Origin: Phycomyces nitens
Taxonomy: Eukaryota; Mucoromycota; Mucoromycetes; Mucorales; Phycomycetaceae
Reading direction: 5' to 3'
Assembly: GCA_022702545.1 (NCBI GenBank)
Contig: JAHRBC010000001.1
Span: 7,130,001-7,194,000 of the forward strand
DNA length: 64,000 bases
The notes below the pieces were generated by a model. It was not told the DNA's origin and did not search any database. It was given only the letters and a program-made list of their open reading frames with translations. The position numbers were made by a program, and so were the translations under genes. This document shows, one piece after another, positions 11,980 to 24,900 of the stretch (positions are counted from its first letter, which is position 1; every line of letters starts with the position of its first letter).

Positions 11980-13568
11980 CTAGATCAAGGTCGAGGCAAG
12001 CAAAGCATTTGTCATGGAAGAGCTTGAAGACAATACTGGTGTAGATCCATTAGTAAAGCAACACGATGAAGGAGAAGAGGAAGGCAGAGTCTTTTCATAG
12101 AAGCCAAGGGAGATGGGTGATCCAGAGCTTGAGGATATCGTGGAACCAGAAGAGGACTGTGAGAGAGGAGGGGTAAGGTTCTGCTGGGACATTGTAGATG
12201 AGTAGTCAAGAGAAAGGTCTTGCTGGATCTGATAGAAATCAATGGGCATTGCCATTGCTGTATGGTCAGGGAGAGGGGAGCACATGGCATCAAACGAGAG
12301 ATCGCGCTTCATTCCAGGAGTACTTTCCCCACTGCTGCTACCACTGCTTCCGCTACAGCTGACACCGTCTTCTACGATATTCATTGCCCCTGAACATTGG
12401 CTGTAGAAATGGTGGAGATCTGGCTCGGAAAATCTTCGCTCTTTAGTCTAGAGAACATGTTAGAAGCTGTAGATTATTCAGATTTGATAAAGCATACCAT
12501 CATTGCATTGTTTGCAGCTGGCCATCCGGCATTAAAATCAAGTAGATAACTAGAAGTCGACAAGGACATCTGGGCTGGTGCCGGGCATGACTTGCGACGG
12601 AGAAACGAGTCGTGATTTGCATTCAAGCTCTGGTGGAATGGTCGCTGCTGCTGGTACTGTGAAATGTCATTCATGGCACCCGAGAGAGGGTGAATTGGCA
12701 TAGAGATCCAGCAGTTTTCATTCTGGAGCTGCTGTTGTTGAGCCTGAAGACCATAGTTGGTTTGCTGGAGCATTGAAGTATCGAAACACGAAGTATTTGT
12801 GGCCACACTGACCGTAGAATTTGAACCACCGGTAGATGCATTGGCAGCCGCACTGGCAGCGGCAGCAGCAACGGCAGCAGCGGCGGCAACACATCGGACG
12901 TCGGGGTTGGGTTGAGAGTGCCATGGAACGGTCGACCAATCAAATCCCTGATGGTTTACAAGAGAATCTTCGAGGGAATGAGTTTGCTTTTGATGACAAA
13001 TTGATGGAGGCAGGTAGCTGGTGAATGCCGACTTTCCCTCATACCCAAGCTGGGGCTGGACGTTGGCAAAGAACTGGGAGAACAAAACGGAATGGTCCAT
13101 CTCATTGCTATGGTCCGAATGGCTCATAGGGATGTGACTGGGACTGCCTCCAAGACTGCCGTCAAGGTGATAGATATCCTCTTGAGGATCCATTCCAGAG
13201 GAAGACTTGCGGCGCTGCAGCTTTGCCTTTGCTCTGCGGTTCTGGAACCAGATCTGAACACCGCGTGGAGTCATGTCTAATTTCTGGGCAAGAATACGAC
13301 GGACGGTTGCATTGGGCTTTGGGTTTTCGGCAAAGGATTTTTCGAGTACCTTGAGTTGGGCTCTAGATGTACGACGGCGATGTTTGATCTCGAATGGGTT
13401 GTAGAATGTAGGACGGAAATCGCCGTGAGGGAATTGATGAAAGGCCTCGAGAAGATAATTTGGATCGAGGTCTGCACAAGTAGGTGAGGTGTAGAAGATT
13501 GGGTTATCATTGAGGTCCGATGCGATATTGAAGGATTGCTCAAAGGATTGCATTTGGTCTGTCATCAT
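11980..13568 (-). CDS. Homeodomain transcription factor (2 exons, 512 aa)
   Basis: A putative nuclear DNA-binding regulator. Exons on the minus strand are 13568-12498 and 12447-11980, joined in phase 0, for 513 codons. The homeodomain spans roughly residues 60-120 (IKHRRRTSRAQLKVLEKSF) and ends with the recognition helix GVQIWFQNRRAKAKLQRRKS. The Gln and Asn of WFQNRR are the usual base-contacting positions. Apart from this domain the protein is low complexity: an alanine tract around residue 230, a Gln-rich stretch, and a Ser-rich C-terminus. Fungal relatives of this layout include Pho2/Phx1-type regulators, but nothing here points to a specific target pathway. The intron is 51 nt. Confidence 0.88.
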
Positions 13569-15644
13569 TAATAGCCAAGAGGATGTTGTGATATGAAAAT
13601 GTTGGTTTTATGTTGTATGAAATGAGTATGTTAAGCTTGTTTATCTCTAGAGATAAAAATGAAGAGAGAGTTGGAGTTTGAGTTGGATTTCAAACTTTGG
13701 TTTAGCTTATATATCATGGAAGAGAAAAGGCGATGGGCTATATGTCTAAAAAATTCACAGAGTCAACCTCAGGAACTGAGAAACAGAGAAAAAGGGGAGG
13801 ACGAGGGAAAATTCCAATGGTCAAGGGGGTAGGTAAAGAAAGGGCCTTTCTTTTTTTATGATTCTATATTATATTTTTTTTATATTTGATTCTACAAGTA
13901 CCATCTCTTCTTCTTCGTCTGTTGCCGCTGTTTCTTCTTGTTCTTCTTTAGATTGCTAAAAGGCAGTTGTGGAATGCTTTCTAAATATATATATATATTT
14001 GGCTTTGAATTTTTATTATGATTATTATTGTCATTGGCATTATTATTATGATTATGATTATGATTATGATTATTATTGTATTCTGAATGCATTGAAATGA
14101 TGGATTTTATTATAGAAAATAATCATACTAGATCCGTGCATTATTTTGATTTATTATCATGTCTGCAAAGGGGAGTTGGGATTGTACACGAGCAAGACAG
14201 CGGGCAGGAAAGAGGGAAGACCCTTTTGGAGGAATATAGGGGAAGTATTTCCCATAGATTTCTTTTTAAAAAAAATAATACATGGAATAGAATACGGGAT
14301 AAGATTAGCGGTCGGTCCAACCACAGCCCGCACAGGAGACTTTTTCTTTTTCTTTTTCTTTTTTCTTTTTCTTTTTTAGTTTTGTGGAGGTACTATTGTG
14401 AGCATTGATATTTTCATTGAATAAAATTGATATTTAGAGTATATCTATTTCCAAGATAGTTGAATACATTTGTTATTTTTGATCCATATTTATTAAGCAT
14501 CAATTCAATCTCAAAGGTAATGACAACGATGCAAAGAGTCAAACAGGGGCAATAAAACTAGAATAAAAATAATAATAAATAAAGACCGAGAGTTAAAGAG
14601 ATAGGAAGAGGAAGGCCGGGAGAGGGAAACAGACATAGTCCTGGCCTGTTCCCTTTGGCATGCGTCTTATGCGCGCCAGTTGACGATCGACCAAAAAATT
14701 ATTATTATTATTATTTTATTTAAAAAGTCTTTAACCTTGTTTTCACTGATGCTTTCTTCAGGACCTTGCAAGATATTTGCTAAATATATATATATAAAAA
14801 GTTTGACGATGGCTTGTAGAGCAAACCGGCTTTATTGTACTTCTTTGTAAATTACACATCGAGTCTAGTATGTTTTACTATATTACCGTGTTTATGCACG
14901 AGAAGCCCGCTCAAAATGGATATATCAAGAGGTTTCTCTCCAGGGGTTGAAAGTAAAGAATCATTTTCTTTTCTTTACAAAATCAACACTATAGATTTTG
15001 TCGGCGATCACATCTTACTTTTTCATCTCCCTGTGGCCCTTGCCTTTCTATTGCTTCAACTGCATTGCTCCTACAGACGCACGAGCACAACCCGCTTACT
15101 TTCTATGACGACTATGACTTTTGGTTTGCAACAGTGCGTGTACCTTCCCATTGGGTATTAGTCCAAGTCCCTTGCTTTCTCTTTCTCTTTTAGATATCAA
15201 TCCAAAGAAATAATGGAGGTTTGATTCCACCTGTCAACCTCAGCATATGGCTTCATTCTTCCAATCCCTTGCTAAACTGCTCACCCCTCATCTTTGTTTT
15301 TCCTATCTTTTAAAAAAATTGTTTGTAGTTGTAATTTCAAAGACAACCAAACACTTTCTAATAATAAGAATTTGTTACAAGTATATCAAATATATATATA
15401 TATATGTATATATATAATTATTTATTTATTTAATAAGGAGAACAATAGACAAAGTCCAAGCAAACGAAGAAGAAAAAAGAGGGAAAGAGAGAAAGAGGGA
15501 AAGAGAGAGAAAGAGGTGACGGGAAAGAGTGTCAGAGACATTCTTGACCTTTCCCACCCCATCTGATTTCTCTTGCCACAACCAAAAAGAAAATATAAAA
15601 AAAAATGACTGAAAAGGAATATTGGCATGGAACGATCTCTTGTT
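13569..15644. other. Long intergenic region between homeobox gene and DPH2
   Basis: About 2.1 kb with no convincing gene. It includes the promoter of the minus-strand homeobox gene near 13570-13800, an ATT/ATG-rich stretch (14010-14080), a CTTTTT tandem tract (14338-14378), an AT run (15390-15420) and a GA-rich tract (15455-15520). Short open frames here are compositionally biased. Confidence 0.55.
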
Positions 15645-18403
15645 TTAGAGATCCTTTTCATCAGCATATCCTCTAGCAATACCCGACCGGCCTTCCTGTA
15701 CACTTTCAGCTTCATCTTGACCGATATTGGGTTCAAGACCCCTGTAAGATCGATTCTTTAGGTACTCTCCTGCATTTGTGTGATCATTCGAGTAAATCAA
15801 CCTTTTTGCTTTAGTTATTTTGCCTTGTGCACTTGAGCACGGATCTCACAAGTGTATAAATATATACATATTTGAACATTACCTGCCGTACTGTTCAACA
15901 ACATCGATATACTGGTGTCTTTGCTTCGGAGTGTGAGATCAGTCAGTTTACTTGTCAATGGTTCTCCTGAATCTACAAGTCGTACGTTGTCTCTTGTTAG
16001 TAGCCATGATGGTAGATATCAGTGTTTACCTTGCTTGTTGGTGTTCTTATTGAATGCACGGGTCTTGTATTGGCCAGTAATCAACGAAAAGTGTTCTTCT
16101 TCGTCACTCGAGCCATCTTCTTCTTCCTATTATAAGGTTAGACAATCGATAGTTTATCTAAAAATGACATACCTTGTCATATGTAAACTCATCTGTGCGG
16201 AGACTGGGAAGCAACTTTGAAAAATCAGTGATATAGTCTCCTGTCCACTCCTTTGACCTGTGCACATCAAATGTTAGGGGCTGTAATAATAATAATAAAA
16301 AAAGACAAGCACAAATGATTTACTTTGCCAGTGCAATCTCAAGCTCAAAAGGGGTTACGATTGGGCGGTAAAATTCCTTTGGGACAAGTCAAAATCATGG
16401 TAAGTAAAGATAATAAATGAAAGTTTTCCCCTTTCGCACACATGTATACATTTATCTATTTTACTTGTTCACCCTTGATGTTTGGTGTGTAGAATTAATG
16501 AAAAATCAGGATAGGTTTTCCTTGTATTTTACCTTTGAATCAATCAAACTATTTTCGGGACAAGCAACCAACACGTAGCAATCAACCTCCATAAAATTAG
16601 CCATCTTGGCTACATTAAGTTTTCCCATCACAAACAGATAGGATTTTCTGCCAGAGATTGAAATAAGCTTCTTGATATGCTCGATAATATTCATATAAGA
16701 AGCTATTTTGTACAAGGGCCGTTAGTCTCTTCTTCTGGGGGGTGAGAATACACACCACCTACCAACTCCAAGTGTACCAACAACGATACCAATAGTATTA
16801 GCATCCTTGGCCTTTTGAACCAAGACATATCTGCAAGAACAAAAAGCAATTAGTGATTTTTAAATTAAAGAAAAACCCGTACCTCTTCATCAACATCCTG
16901 TTCACTTGGACTGTTTCCTTTCTAGCCTGTTTAGTCTTGGGATCATAGGTATACAACTACGACATGTTTAATTAGTAATTATTGAAAACCAAGATCAATT
17001 AGATCTTGAGCTTACTGGACATTTGTTGTGAACCATCAGGATATTTGTCAGTGTCAGACTCTCACTTCCAACAAAGAATATCGAGCATGATTCGATGGGC
17101 AGATCTTTGGGTAGGGTGTAATATCTTCCCCCCTTTGTCTTTTCGGCACTCAATTCCTCAGTGGTGATCGAGTGTGGTTTGGACGATCCACAGCTGCCAT
17201 TGGGGTCTTTCAGTGTGTCCTCTAGGTCAGACTTGCAATCACATGTGCATCCCTCTTTCTTTTCTTGCCCACCACATCCCTTGCTGATGCGAACAGGTTG
17301 ATCTTTGGCTGGCTGATCTTTGGATGGCTGATCTTGGAGTGTAGACTGAAGCTTGGACTCTTTCTGGATCTTTGTGGGGATGATGGTCTCGTATGTCTTT
17401 TGCAATCGAGAGGTCAATTGGTCTATGTGTATATGTGTTTGGTTTAAATATATTGTAAAGGAATTATTATCATCAATATTGATATTAATATTAATATTAA
17501 TATTTTTTTTAAATAAAATAAAAATGTTGTATGATTATAAATGTATTTATTGTATATTTTGGCTGTGGGATCTTACCAACATCATAAGAGTATTCCACAT
17601 CGCACATTATGATAACAGGCGTGCTCTTGTCAGGGAATAGTGTTTCAAATTCCTTGATACAATGGTCGATATCCACTGATTGTTGACCAAATACATACAG
17701 GACAGGCAAATGCGATGTTCTGTACAGTAATAATTATGTATATACATAAAGAAAAAAGTATAGGCATTTATAAATCAATCAATATCTTGAAAAAGGATAA
17801 TATACATATATACATATCCATATACATTGATATATGTATGCATGTATGTATGTATATACATGTGTGTGTGTGTGTGTGTGTATACACATGTATCAGCAAG
17901 GATCCACACACACACACACATTTATGGGTGAATGAATCGATATAGATTTATCTATACACACTCATACATCCACGTATATATATATATATACATGCATATA
18001 TACATATATATATGTATATGTATATGTATATATGAATTGGAACAAATTGTCTTTACGGGGAGAGGCAGGATCGGCCATAGTGAATAATCAGATCAGCACT
18101 ACAATGTTCAGCTGCTACTTCATCCACACAGCAGCTTCCATAAGAAGTATCGGCAAGAATAAAGCAACTCTTGGATGTTTTTTGTTGGAGGATTGAAGAT
18201 ACAGCAGTTGCATCGGCCAACAGCTCATCAGGAAATTGAAGAGCAATTCTTTGGTAATTTCCTTTGAGGATTCGATCGACGGTGCGATCAATCTCATAAA
18301 GAGTTTCGAGATTACTGTGTTTGACACTTTCAATCTCAATAGCACGTTCAATGACTGAGCTTCCGTCATCAGCAAACGTGGCAGGTCCTTTGGCAGTCGA
18401 CAT
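15645..18403 (-). CDS. DPH2: Diphthamide biosynthesis protein 2 (multi-exon)
   Basis: With Dph1 this makes the Fe-S enzyme that starts diphthamide formation on elongation factor 2, in the cytosol. The start is at 18403 and the stop TAA at 15647-15645. Exon 1 runs to 18057 and carries the ALQFPDELL and [16 protein letters not shown] motifs, with a cluster-ligand Cys candidate. Exon 2 (17719-17577) gives [14 protein letters not shown], and exon 3 runs 17422-17016. Later exons encode [18 protein letters not shown] and [21 protein letters not shown], whose Cys is the usual third ligand region. An unusual Cys-rich, charged insertion lies in exon 3 near 17200-17290 ([17 protein letters not shown]). 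The acidic C-terminus ends GYADEKDL. The middle exon borders are approximate. Confidence 0.9.
17810..18035. repeat. Dinucleotide-rich tract inside a DPH2 intron
   Basis: The intron between exons 1 and 2 (18056-17720) carries TATG/TATA runs, a GT run (about 17862-17880), a CA run (about 17907-17921) and more TA repeats to about 18035. Simple-sequence DNA makes this intron (337 nt) much longer than the usual 50-80 nt here. Confidence 0.7.
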
Positions 18404-19230
18404 TGCAAGGAATCAAGTATATATAAATAAATAAATATATGTATATGTATATATACAAAGAGAAATAAATAAATAGAGAGAGAGAGAGAGAGAGCAAGGG
18501 AGAAGAAAGGGGTGGGGAGGGGTTGGATATTATTAATTATAATAATAAAAGGGGATTTTGGGATTGTTGAATGAAATGTCGAAATCCAAAAAAAAAAAAT
18601 TGTCAATGTGACTGTTGGACACCTTGAGACCCTGAAAGACGAATAAACTCCTCTTTTTCTATATATATGTGTACTTGCCATTTTTATTATCCATGGTTCG
18701 AAATGAATTTGTGGTGCAGAAAGGGGATCTAGCAGAAAAAGAGGCTAAAGGATACACGGAAATATAGTGGCAAATAAAAAGTTTCAAGAGTGTCAATGAC
18801 ACCAGAGCAATATTATGGAATATTTATTATAATTATTTTGATCTGATTCGTGATTTCATCAAATAGATATATCTGTTGAAACCCCCCTTCTTTTTTCCCT
18901 GTCTGTACCTTGTTGTTCATATTATTCCTTTATATTTTCTAGGGCAAGAATGCTATTCAAAAATATAAAGACCAAAAAGAAAAAAAAAGAAAAATATATA
19001 TGTATATAAAAAAAAAGATCTACAACTATCATTAACGTTTTGGCGGCTTTTTTTTTGCAGTCTGGCTTCATGAATTTTATCACTAGACACTAACAATTAA
19101 ACATAAGAAAAGAAAGTATTCAATAAATATACGCAGATTCGTATATATTGCTATTCGTTTTTGTTTGATGTAGTGAATAAGAACAGATATTTTGTATGTA
19201 TTGGCTGGCTTGTTTGCATTGACTATCGAA
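18404..19230. other. Intergenic region DPH2 promoter / VPS74 3' end
   Basis: Contains the upstream region of DPH2 and the downstream region of VPS74, both on the minus strand. A GA run (18476-18494) and A-rich tracts (18580-18600, 18970-19015) are present. No gene seen. Confidence 0.55.
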
Positions 19231-20338
19231 TTAAAGCTGTAAAAGAAGAAGAAGAAGAAAAGTTAATACTTGTCGAATAATCAGTAGGCTACTCACAATA
19301 GTGTCCATCTTCGTGAGGACATTGAGTACGGCACCAATGATCTCAATGGAAAGCTCTTTTCCAGGACTAATATTAATCTTGGAGCCTTCTCCTGCAAATG
19401 GCCAGGTAGAATAATCATTCATCAGCTCATCGACCTTATTGAATGCTTGTTCCCGTAAATCGGGCTGAAGATAAAGAAGAGCATTCTCGAGTACATTGGC
19501 TGCATAGGCCGCACAGATCATACTGACTGTTCTGAGGTAACGATGTGGAATATCCGATTGAGCGTCAATCGATGAAGCAGACACTCGAGTGACCAGCATG
19601 GTACAGACACGCTTAATGACCTCTTCTTTGATTGCAGTATCAGTAATCGGGTGAGTGGCCATATCAAACAGCAAAAAGTTTCTCTTTTCTGTTCTCAATA
19701 CACCCTTGTCTACCAACCCCTTGGCCAACCTTTCTCTGACTTGCTTCAATTGATAGCCAATCTTCATTACGTTCCAGGTCTCGCCTATAAGATGTCTTAG
19801 CCCAAGGTTCTGCCAATTGCTAAAAGCCTTACCACTCATCAAATCGATCCAGCTTGCTACACTCATTTTTTCGCTAGTCTTCATCATCTTCAAGGCCTCG
19901 TCGAGCAAGACCTCTCCTGTGAGTGTATCATCAATAACCTCAATGTATCTATCTGCTAGTTGATATTTTCTTCTGTTGGGATCCTTGACCATTGCTATCC
20001 TTCCTCTGAATGCAAGTTCCATCACAATACATCCTCTCAATGCATAACTGATGCTATCATTCCAAAATGAAAGATAGCCCTAGGAATCATTCAATGTTAA
20101 TCGTCTATTGGCCGTCATCCACACTACAAACCTGTTTATCCTTGAGACCAAGTAATAAAACTTCTTCCATCAATGTAAGTTTTGGTGTTGATTTCGATTC
20201 ATTGACTTCTCGAGGGTCAAAGGCAATCTTCTTTTCTGTCATTGGAGAATCGCGAGGATTTGAGGGTGTGGTGGATTCTTGGGTAGAGTCATCTTGGTTG
20301 GATGAGCCTCCGACTCTTCTTCGAGTGATTGTCGACAT
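19231..20338 (-). CDS. VPS74: Vps74/GOLPH3 family Golgi PI4P effector (3 exons, 331 aa)
   Basis: A peripheral Golgi protein that binds PI4P and retains glycosyltransferases. Exons are 20338-20132, 20079-19297 and 19236-19231, for 332 codons. The N-terminus has an Arg cluster (TRRRVGG) and a disordered Ser/Thr-rich stretch. The GPP34 domain starts with LTLMEEVLLLGLKDKQGYLS and includes SFWNDSISYALRGC, whose Trp and Arg correspond to the PI4P pocket known in GOLPH3. VRERLAKGLVDKGVL carries two further pocket Arg residues. The last exon is tiny (Leu and stop). The last intron (19296-19237) is 60 nt, free of stops and in frame, so unspliced mRNA would encode a 20-residue-longer tail with the same stop. 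Confidence 0.93.
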
Positions 20339-21390
20339 GTTATACTGTCCTTTTTCTTTTGAGAGTAGAATATAAAGTGTTTATGTGTGTGTGTGTATGT
20401 GTATATGTGTATGTGTGTGTGTGTTCCTTTTTGTTTTGGGTTCCCGATAGTACGAGCTATATGGTGTATTTGAATATAAATATCTATACACACATGTATA
20501 TATAAAACAATAAGGAAAGAGAAATGAAAATGATTATGATTATTATGGTAATAATGGAAGCTAAAGTCTGTACGACTATCCAATATAAATATAGTCCTCT
20601 TTTGAAACAGCCTTTTGGATATAATACTAGACATTCTTTTGTATATTTTACAGCAGTGCTTATAAAATTCATTTATATAACAATCATCATGTACACAGCC
20701 ACAATATACATGTAAAACAGCCTTCTTTTTTTTTAATGCGCACTCTACAAAAAAAAATAAGAACAAACTTCAAAAGGCTCTTGAAAAAGGTGGCTTTACC
20801 TTTGTAGAAGCCTGATATACACCAAAAGGCTTGGACATTTTACTATAAATATTCAAAGTATCTTTATGCTAGTACCACATAAACATGGCAGCCTTTATGA
20901 CCATAATCATGAAGCCATGCCACATATTTGAATATCTCTATTTAAATCTAGAGACAATTGATCCCAAGGAACTTTGCTAGTATGTTTGGGTACAATGCCA
21001 TGTTTATTCATCTTGTCAAAAGGAGTATTATCAGTGATCCTTTTTGCCATTACAGAAACTCTGGAAGCCACACACAACTTTATTATTATTATTATTGTTG
21101 TTGTTATTATTAACCTCCTTTTTGTTTCTAAAAAAAGAAGCCAGTATAACAAGTCTTCCAACACACTCTAGGTTGCTTTGTTTTGTATCATTAGCTAACA
21201 ATGTTGTAATAAAAGTGTCGAGAATTTCAAGGTTTATACATTTTACTGGAAATGTGCATTCAAAAAGTACAAAACATTCTCAAAGTACATTTTGCTTTAG
21301 ATTAGCCTATGATCTACGAGAACCGGAATGTGGGCATTTTCTATTGTTGTTTCTTTTGGTACATGAAGGCAACACCTTGTTGTTAACGCC

Positions 21391-21477
<87 letters not shown>

Positions 21478-21929
21478 ATATAAAGAAACACCATTTCCAC
21501 ACATGGCTTTGCTTAAAAACCCAAACTTGCTTTCCAATACAAATGCCAGTCTTATAAAACCCAACCTGTTAAAATAAGCATATTTATTAAAAGGAAAATC
21601 GCACATAAAAACCAGTTGGATATGTAATAATCGCATTTCTCAATGGTTCTTTTTTTTTCTAGTAAAAATCAAGACTCTAGACATTTGTGAAAATGAAGTC
21701 CACAGGGGCCCAATATCTGTAAGAATGAATTCTTGAAAGTAAAACTACACTGGAAAGACAACTGTGTATTGTGTACTCTATCAAGGTTAACGATCTACAC
21801 CAGAATTCAAAGCTTATTTTATCGATTTATTTATTTCGGTATTGTATATTAATATTAATATCTCTAGTTTTCTTGCAAAAGGTCTAAAAAAAGTAAGCTG
21901 GAATGAGGGTTTGAGAGAGCACAGACACC
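20339..21929. promoter_or_regulatory. Divergent intergenic region VPS74 / PMT
   Basis: About 1.6 kb between two divergent starts. No gene is convincing. A GT-rich tract lies at 20385-20425, and a long ATT microsatellite is listed separately. Both promoters should be inside it. Confidence 0.5.
21391..21476. repeat. (ATT)n microsatellite, about 28 copies
   Basis: A perfect trinucleotide run of about 86 bases, lying upstream of the PMT gene. It creates spurious poly-Ile and poly-Leu frames on both strands. Confidence 0.98.
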
Positions 21930-24900
21930 ATGTCCATAATATATCCCTTTGACCCCCTTTGTCTATTGTATCCTGTACCGATGCATGTCAAGGGGCGATT
22001 GAGCCGTCAAACAGAAAACATGTCTACTTTGGGCTTTATTGGTTCTCTAGCCAAACAGATATCTCTCAAGATATGGAGTATCGTCAAAGATGATAAAAAA
22101 TACAAGACATTCATAGTATCAGTTTATATCCACTTCTTTCTCTTCTTCATCTTGTCTTTCCTTATCCAAGCAATGTTCTCGCTCCGTTACAGACGAGCTG
22201 CAACAAAACTAAACAACAATACCCCCATTCCATTATATCAGTATGACCAGGAAGACAATCATGATAATTACGACTCCAAATTAAAGAAAACCCAGGCCAA
22301 TGTGGACAGTCGAACTAGATTCAACACACAAGACTATATCCAACTAATCATAGTCAGTGCATTGGCTGCATTCGTTCGAGTGTGGACCCTAAGATCCACA
22401 CAGCCGATCAGGTAAACATTGTTTAACAAACAATCTTTTTTAAAAAAAGCCTGTTGTTCATTACGATTGTTGGATAGCTTGGGCGAACTCGAGATCGTGA
22501 AGCAGATTGACTGGTACCTGCAAGGAAAATTCTTTATCGGCACCACTCCTCCACTCGCAGGTCTGCTTTTCACCAAAATTGCCCAGCTGGCTGGTTATAC
22601 TGGAGATTCGAACCTGTTATTTGATGGACAGCAAGTATTCAAAAGAGAATCCAACTAAAAAAAAAAAAAAAAAAAAAAAAACAAGGAAATAACGATGGCC
22701 CTTTAGATCATTTGGTAGCTTTCCGGCACAGGAATTGAGAACCTTTTCTAGCATCCTCGGGGTTACGATGGTTCCAATGGGATATGCAACAATTCGATTT
22801 TTAGGCCACTCAAAACTGGCAGCTGCATTGGTGGCAGGGCTCTTGGCAATTGGTAATATATCAACGTATTCTGGAAAACCTTGGCTCACACACACTATAC
22901 AAACTCGCCACAAAGAGAATGGAATGGTAACCCAGTCCCAGTTTATCTCATCCGAGGGTCTTGCTTCTACATTGACTATCGCGTCAATCTTTTCGTGGTC
23001 TTTACTCTACAGGCTCCAGAAAAGGTACAAAGGGCATAAAAAAGGATTTAAAACTGATTTTATTCTAGGGATACTACAAAGACGTCCTGGACTTGGCAAT
23101 CTCTAACAGGTTTCTTTATTGGATGTGCAATGAGGTTTGGATATACTTGCCGATGATGTGAAATCCCACTGATTTGTTTCTGGGTTCTAGTGCAAAATGG
23201 CAGGGGGTTTCGGCATTCATCATAATATGGGCAGCCACAGCTAGGGATACATGGAAAATGCTGTCAGATAAAAGCAAGAACATGGTAAGAACCAAATAGA
23301 TATCAGCCGGTTTCATAATGGCCATGGTACACATTCTGATATCTTTTGTATCAGTCTCTGATCTTCCATCACCTGAGTTCTCGCCTATTGTCTATTGGAA
23401 TCTTGCCTATTGCTATCTATCTTGCCATCTTTCAAATCCATTTTCAAGCAATTCCCAATGCAGGAGATCATGATCTATTGATTAGCTCAAGCCTAAAGTA
23501 TTCGCTTGAAGGAAACGAATTTAAAGGGACTTTTGAAGGTAAGAGTCATTTAATGCTATTTTAAACTGTGTCCTTATATTCTGTCTAGAAATACCATATG
23601 GATCCAGAGTTGTATTAAAGCACATAGGTACCCCAGGTGGTTATCTAAACTCTCACAATGCTCGTTATGCTACCGGAAGCACTCGTAAGTACCAAGATTA
23701 AATATATATATATGATATTTGATCACTAATGAACATCATTTGTTACAGAGCAAATCGTCTCTCTTTACCCTTTTACTGATGCCAACAACATTTGGACAAT
23801 TCAAAAGGGGACCGAGATATGGAATAGCTCACAGCCTCTTGAGACCGTAAAGACCAATGACCATATACGCTTGGAGCATTATATCAGCAAACGCAAGTTG
23901 CATTCACATAATCATCGTCCTCCTATGAGTAGCAAGAAAGAGCACCATGAAGTCACGTAAGTTTCAAGAAATGAATTGATTCGTGATTTATTAATCCTTT
24001 TATAGTGCATATGGTGATCGCCACCTTCGTGACAATAATGATTCTTGGTGGGCGCGTGTGCTCAACAAGGATAACAAGATTGATCCAACTGACAAGTCGC
24101 CCATCAAGGCTCTTTCTACTCGGCTTCGATTACTTCACAGCCGAGGATGTTATCTAATGAGCCACAATATTGCCTTGCCTGCTCCTGCTCTGAACCAGCA
24201 GGAAGTGTCTTGCATGTCTTCAGCCAGCAAAGCCTTGAGCACCTTTATAATCGAGGCTGTGTATCACGAAGCATGTAAGTAATCTGGTCTATTTTTTTTA
24301 AAAAAAAAACATAATTGGATTCCTGAACCTCTCAATATAGTGGAAGACGAACCAAAGATCTTTTATCCTATCCCAAACTTTTTTGAAAAGCTAAAGGAAG
24401 TGCATGCCATTATGGCCAATTATCCCAATGTAATGCACGACCGTCTCGCGACTGTTCCTTTTGCCGAAGCTGCCAAGACCAAAAACACAGCTGCACACCG
24501 GTCGTCTCCCCTTGGATTCCTGTTGAGGTCCAGAAACACTCTTATCTGGGACGAACTTTCTGGTCGATCAGTATATTTGATTTTTAACCTTGTCATTCAG
24601 CGATTGGCTCTTTTTAATTTTGTTGCGTACGGGATCTTATTTGCGTTCAAGAGGTTTGTCCAAAAACGGCAGATTCAGTGGACTGCCAACTGGTCTTCCA
24701 ACGAAGGAGCAATGTGGTCAGGTAAGGACATCAAGACTTGTTGTGCGCAGTACTAATCATCAAGGGGGTGGGGATAATAGCACAAGAGGCTGGTGATTCT
24801 CGAGACCTCCATGCCGAATCTCTTGAATACTTTTTGGCTGGATCTGTCTTGTACACCATCGTGTTGAGTCTCTTACCAGCGCACACACGGCACATGTCAG

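Noticed and set aside
14180..14205. Short similarity to the DIS3 exon encoding YTSKTAGG (about 10888-10915)
   Set aside because: Only about 24 bases are alike and the flanks differ; probably chance, not a gene fragment.
13841..15566. Several 60-110 codon frames between the homeobox gene and DPH2
   Set aside because: Low-complexity (Asn/His, Phe, Lys/Arg/Glu runs) caused by simple repeats; no splice or homology support.
21044..21636. Open frames of 109 and 177 codons across the ATT microsatellite
   Set aside because: They consist largely of poly-Ile or poly-Leu produced by the trinucleotide run, with no start context or homology.
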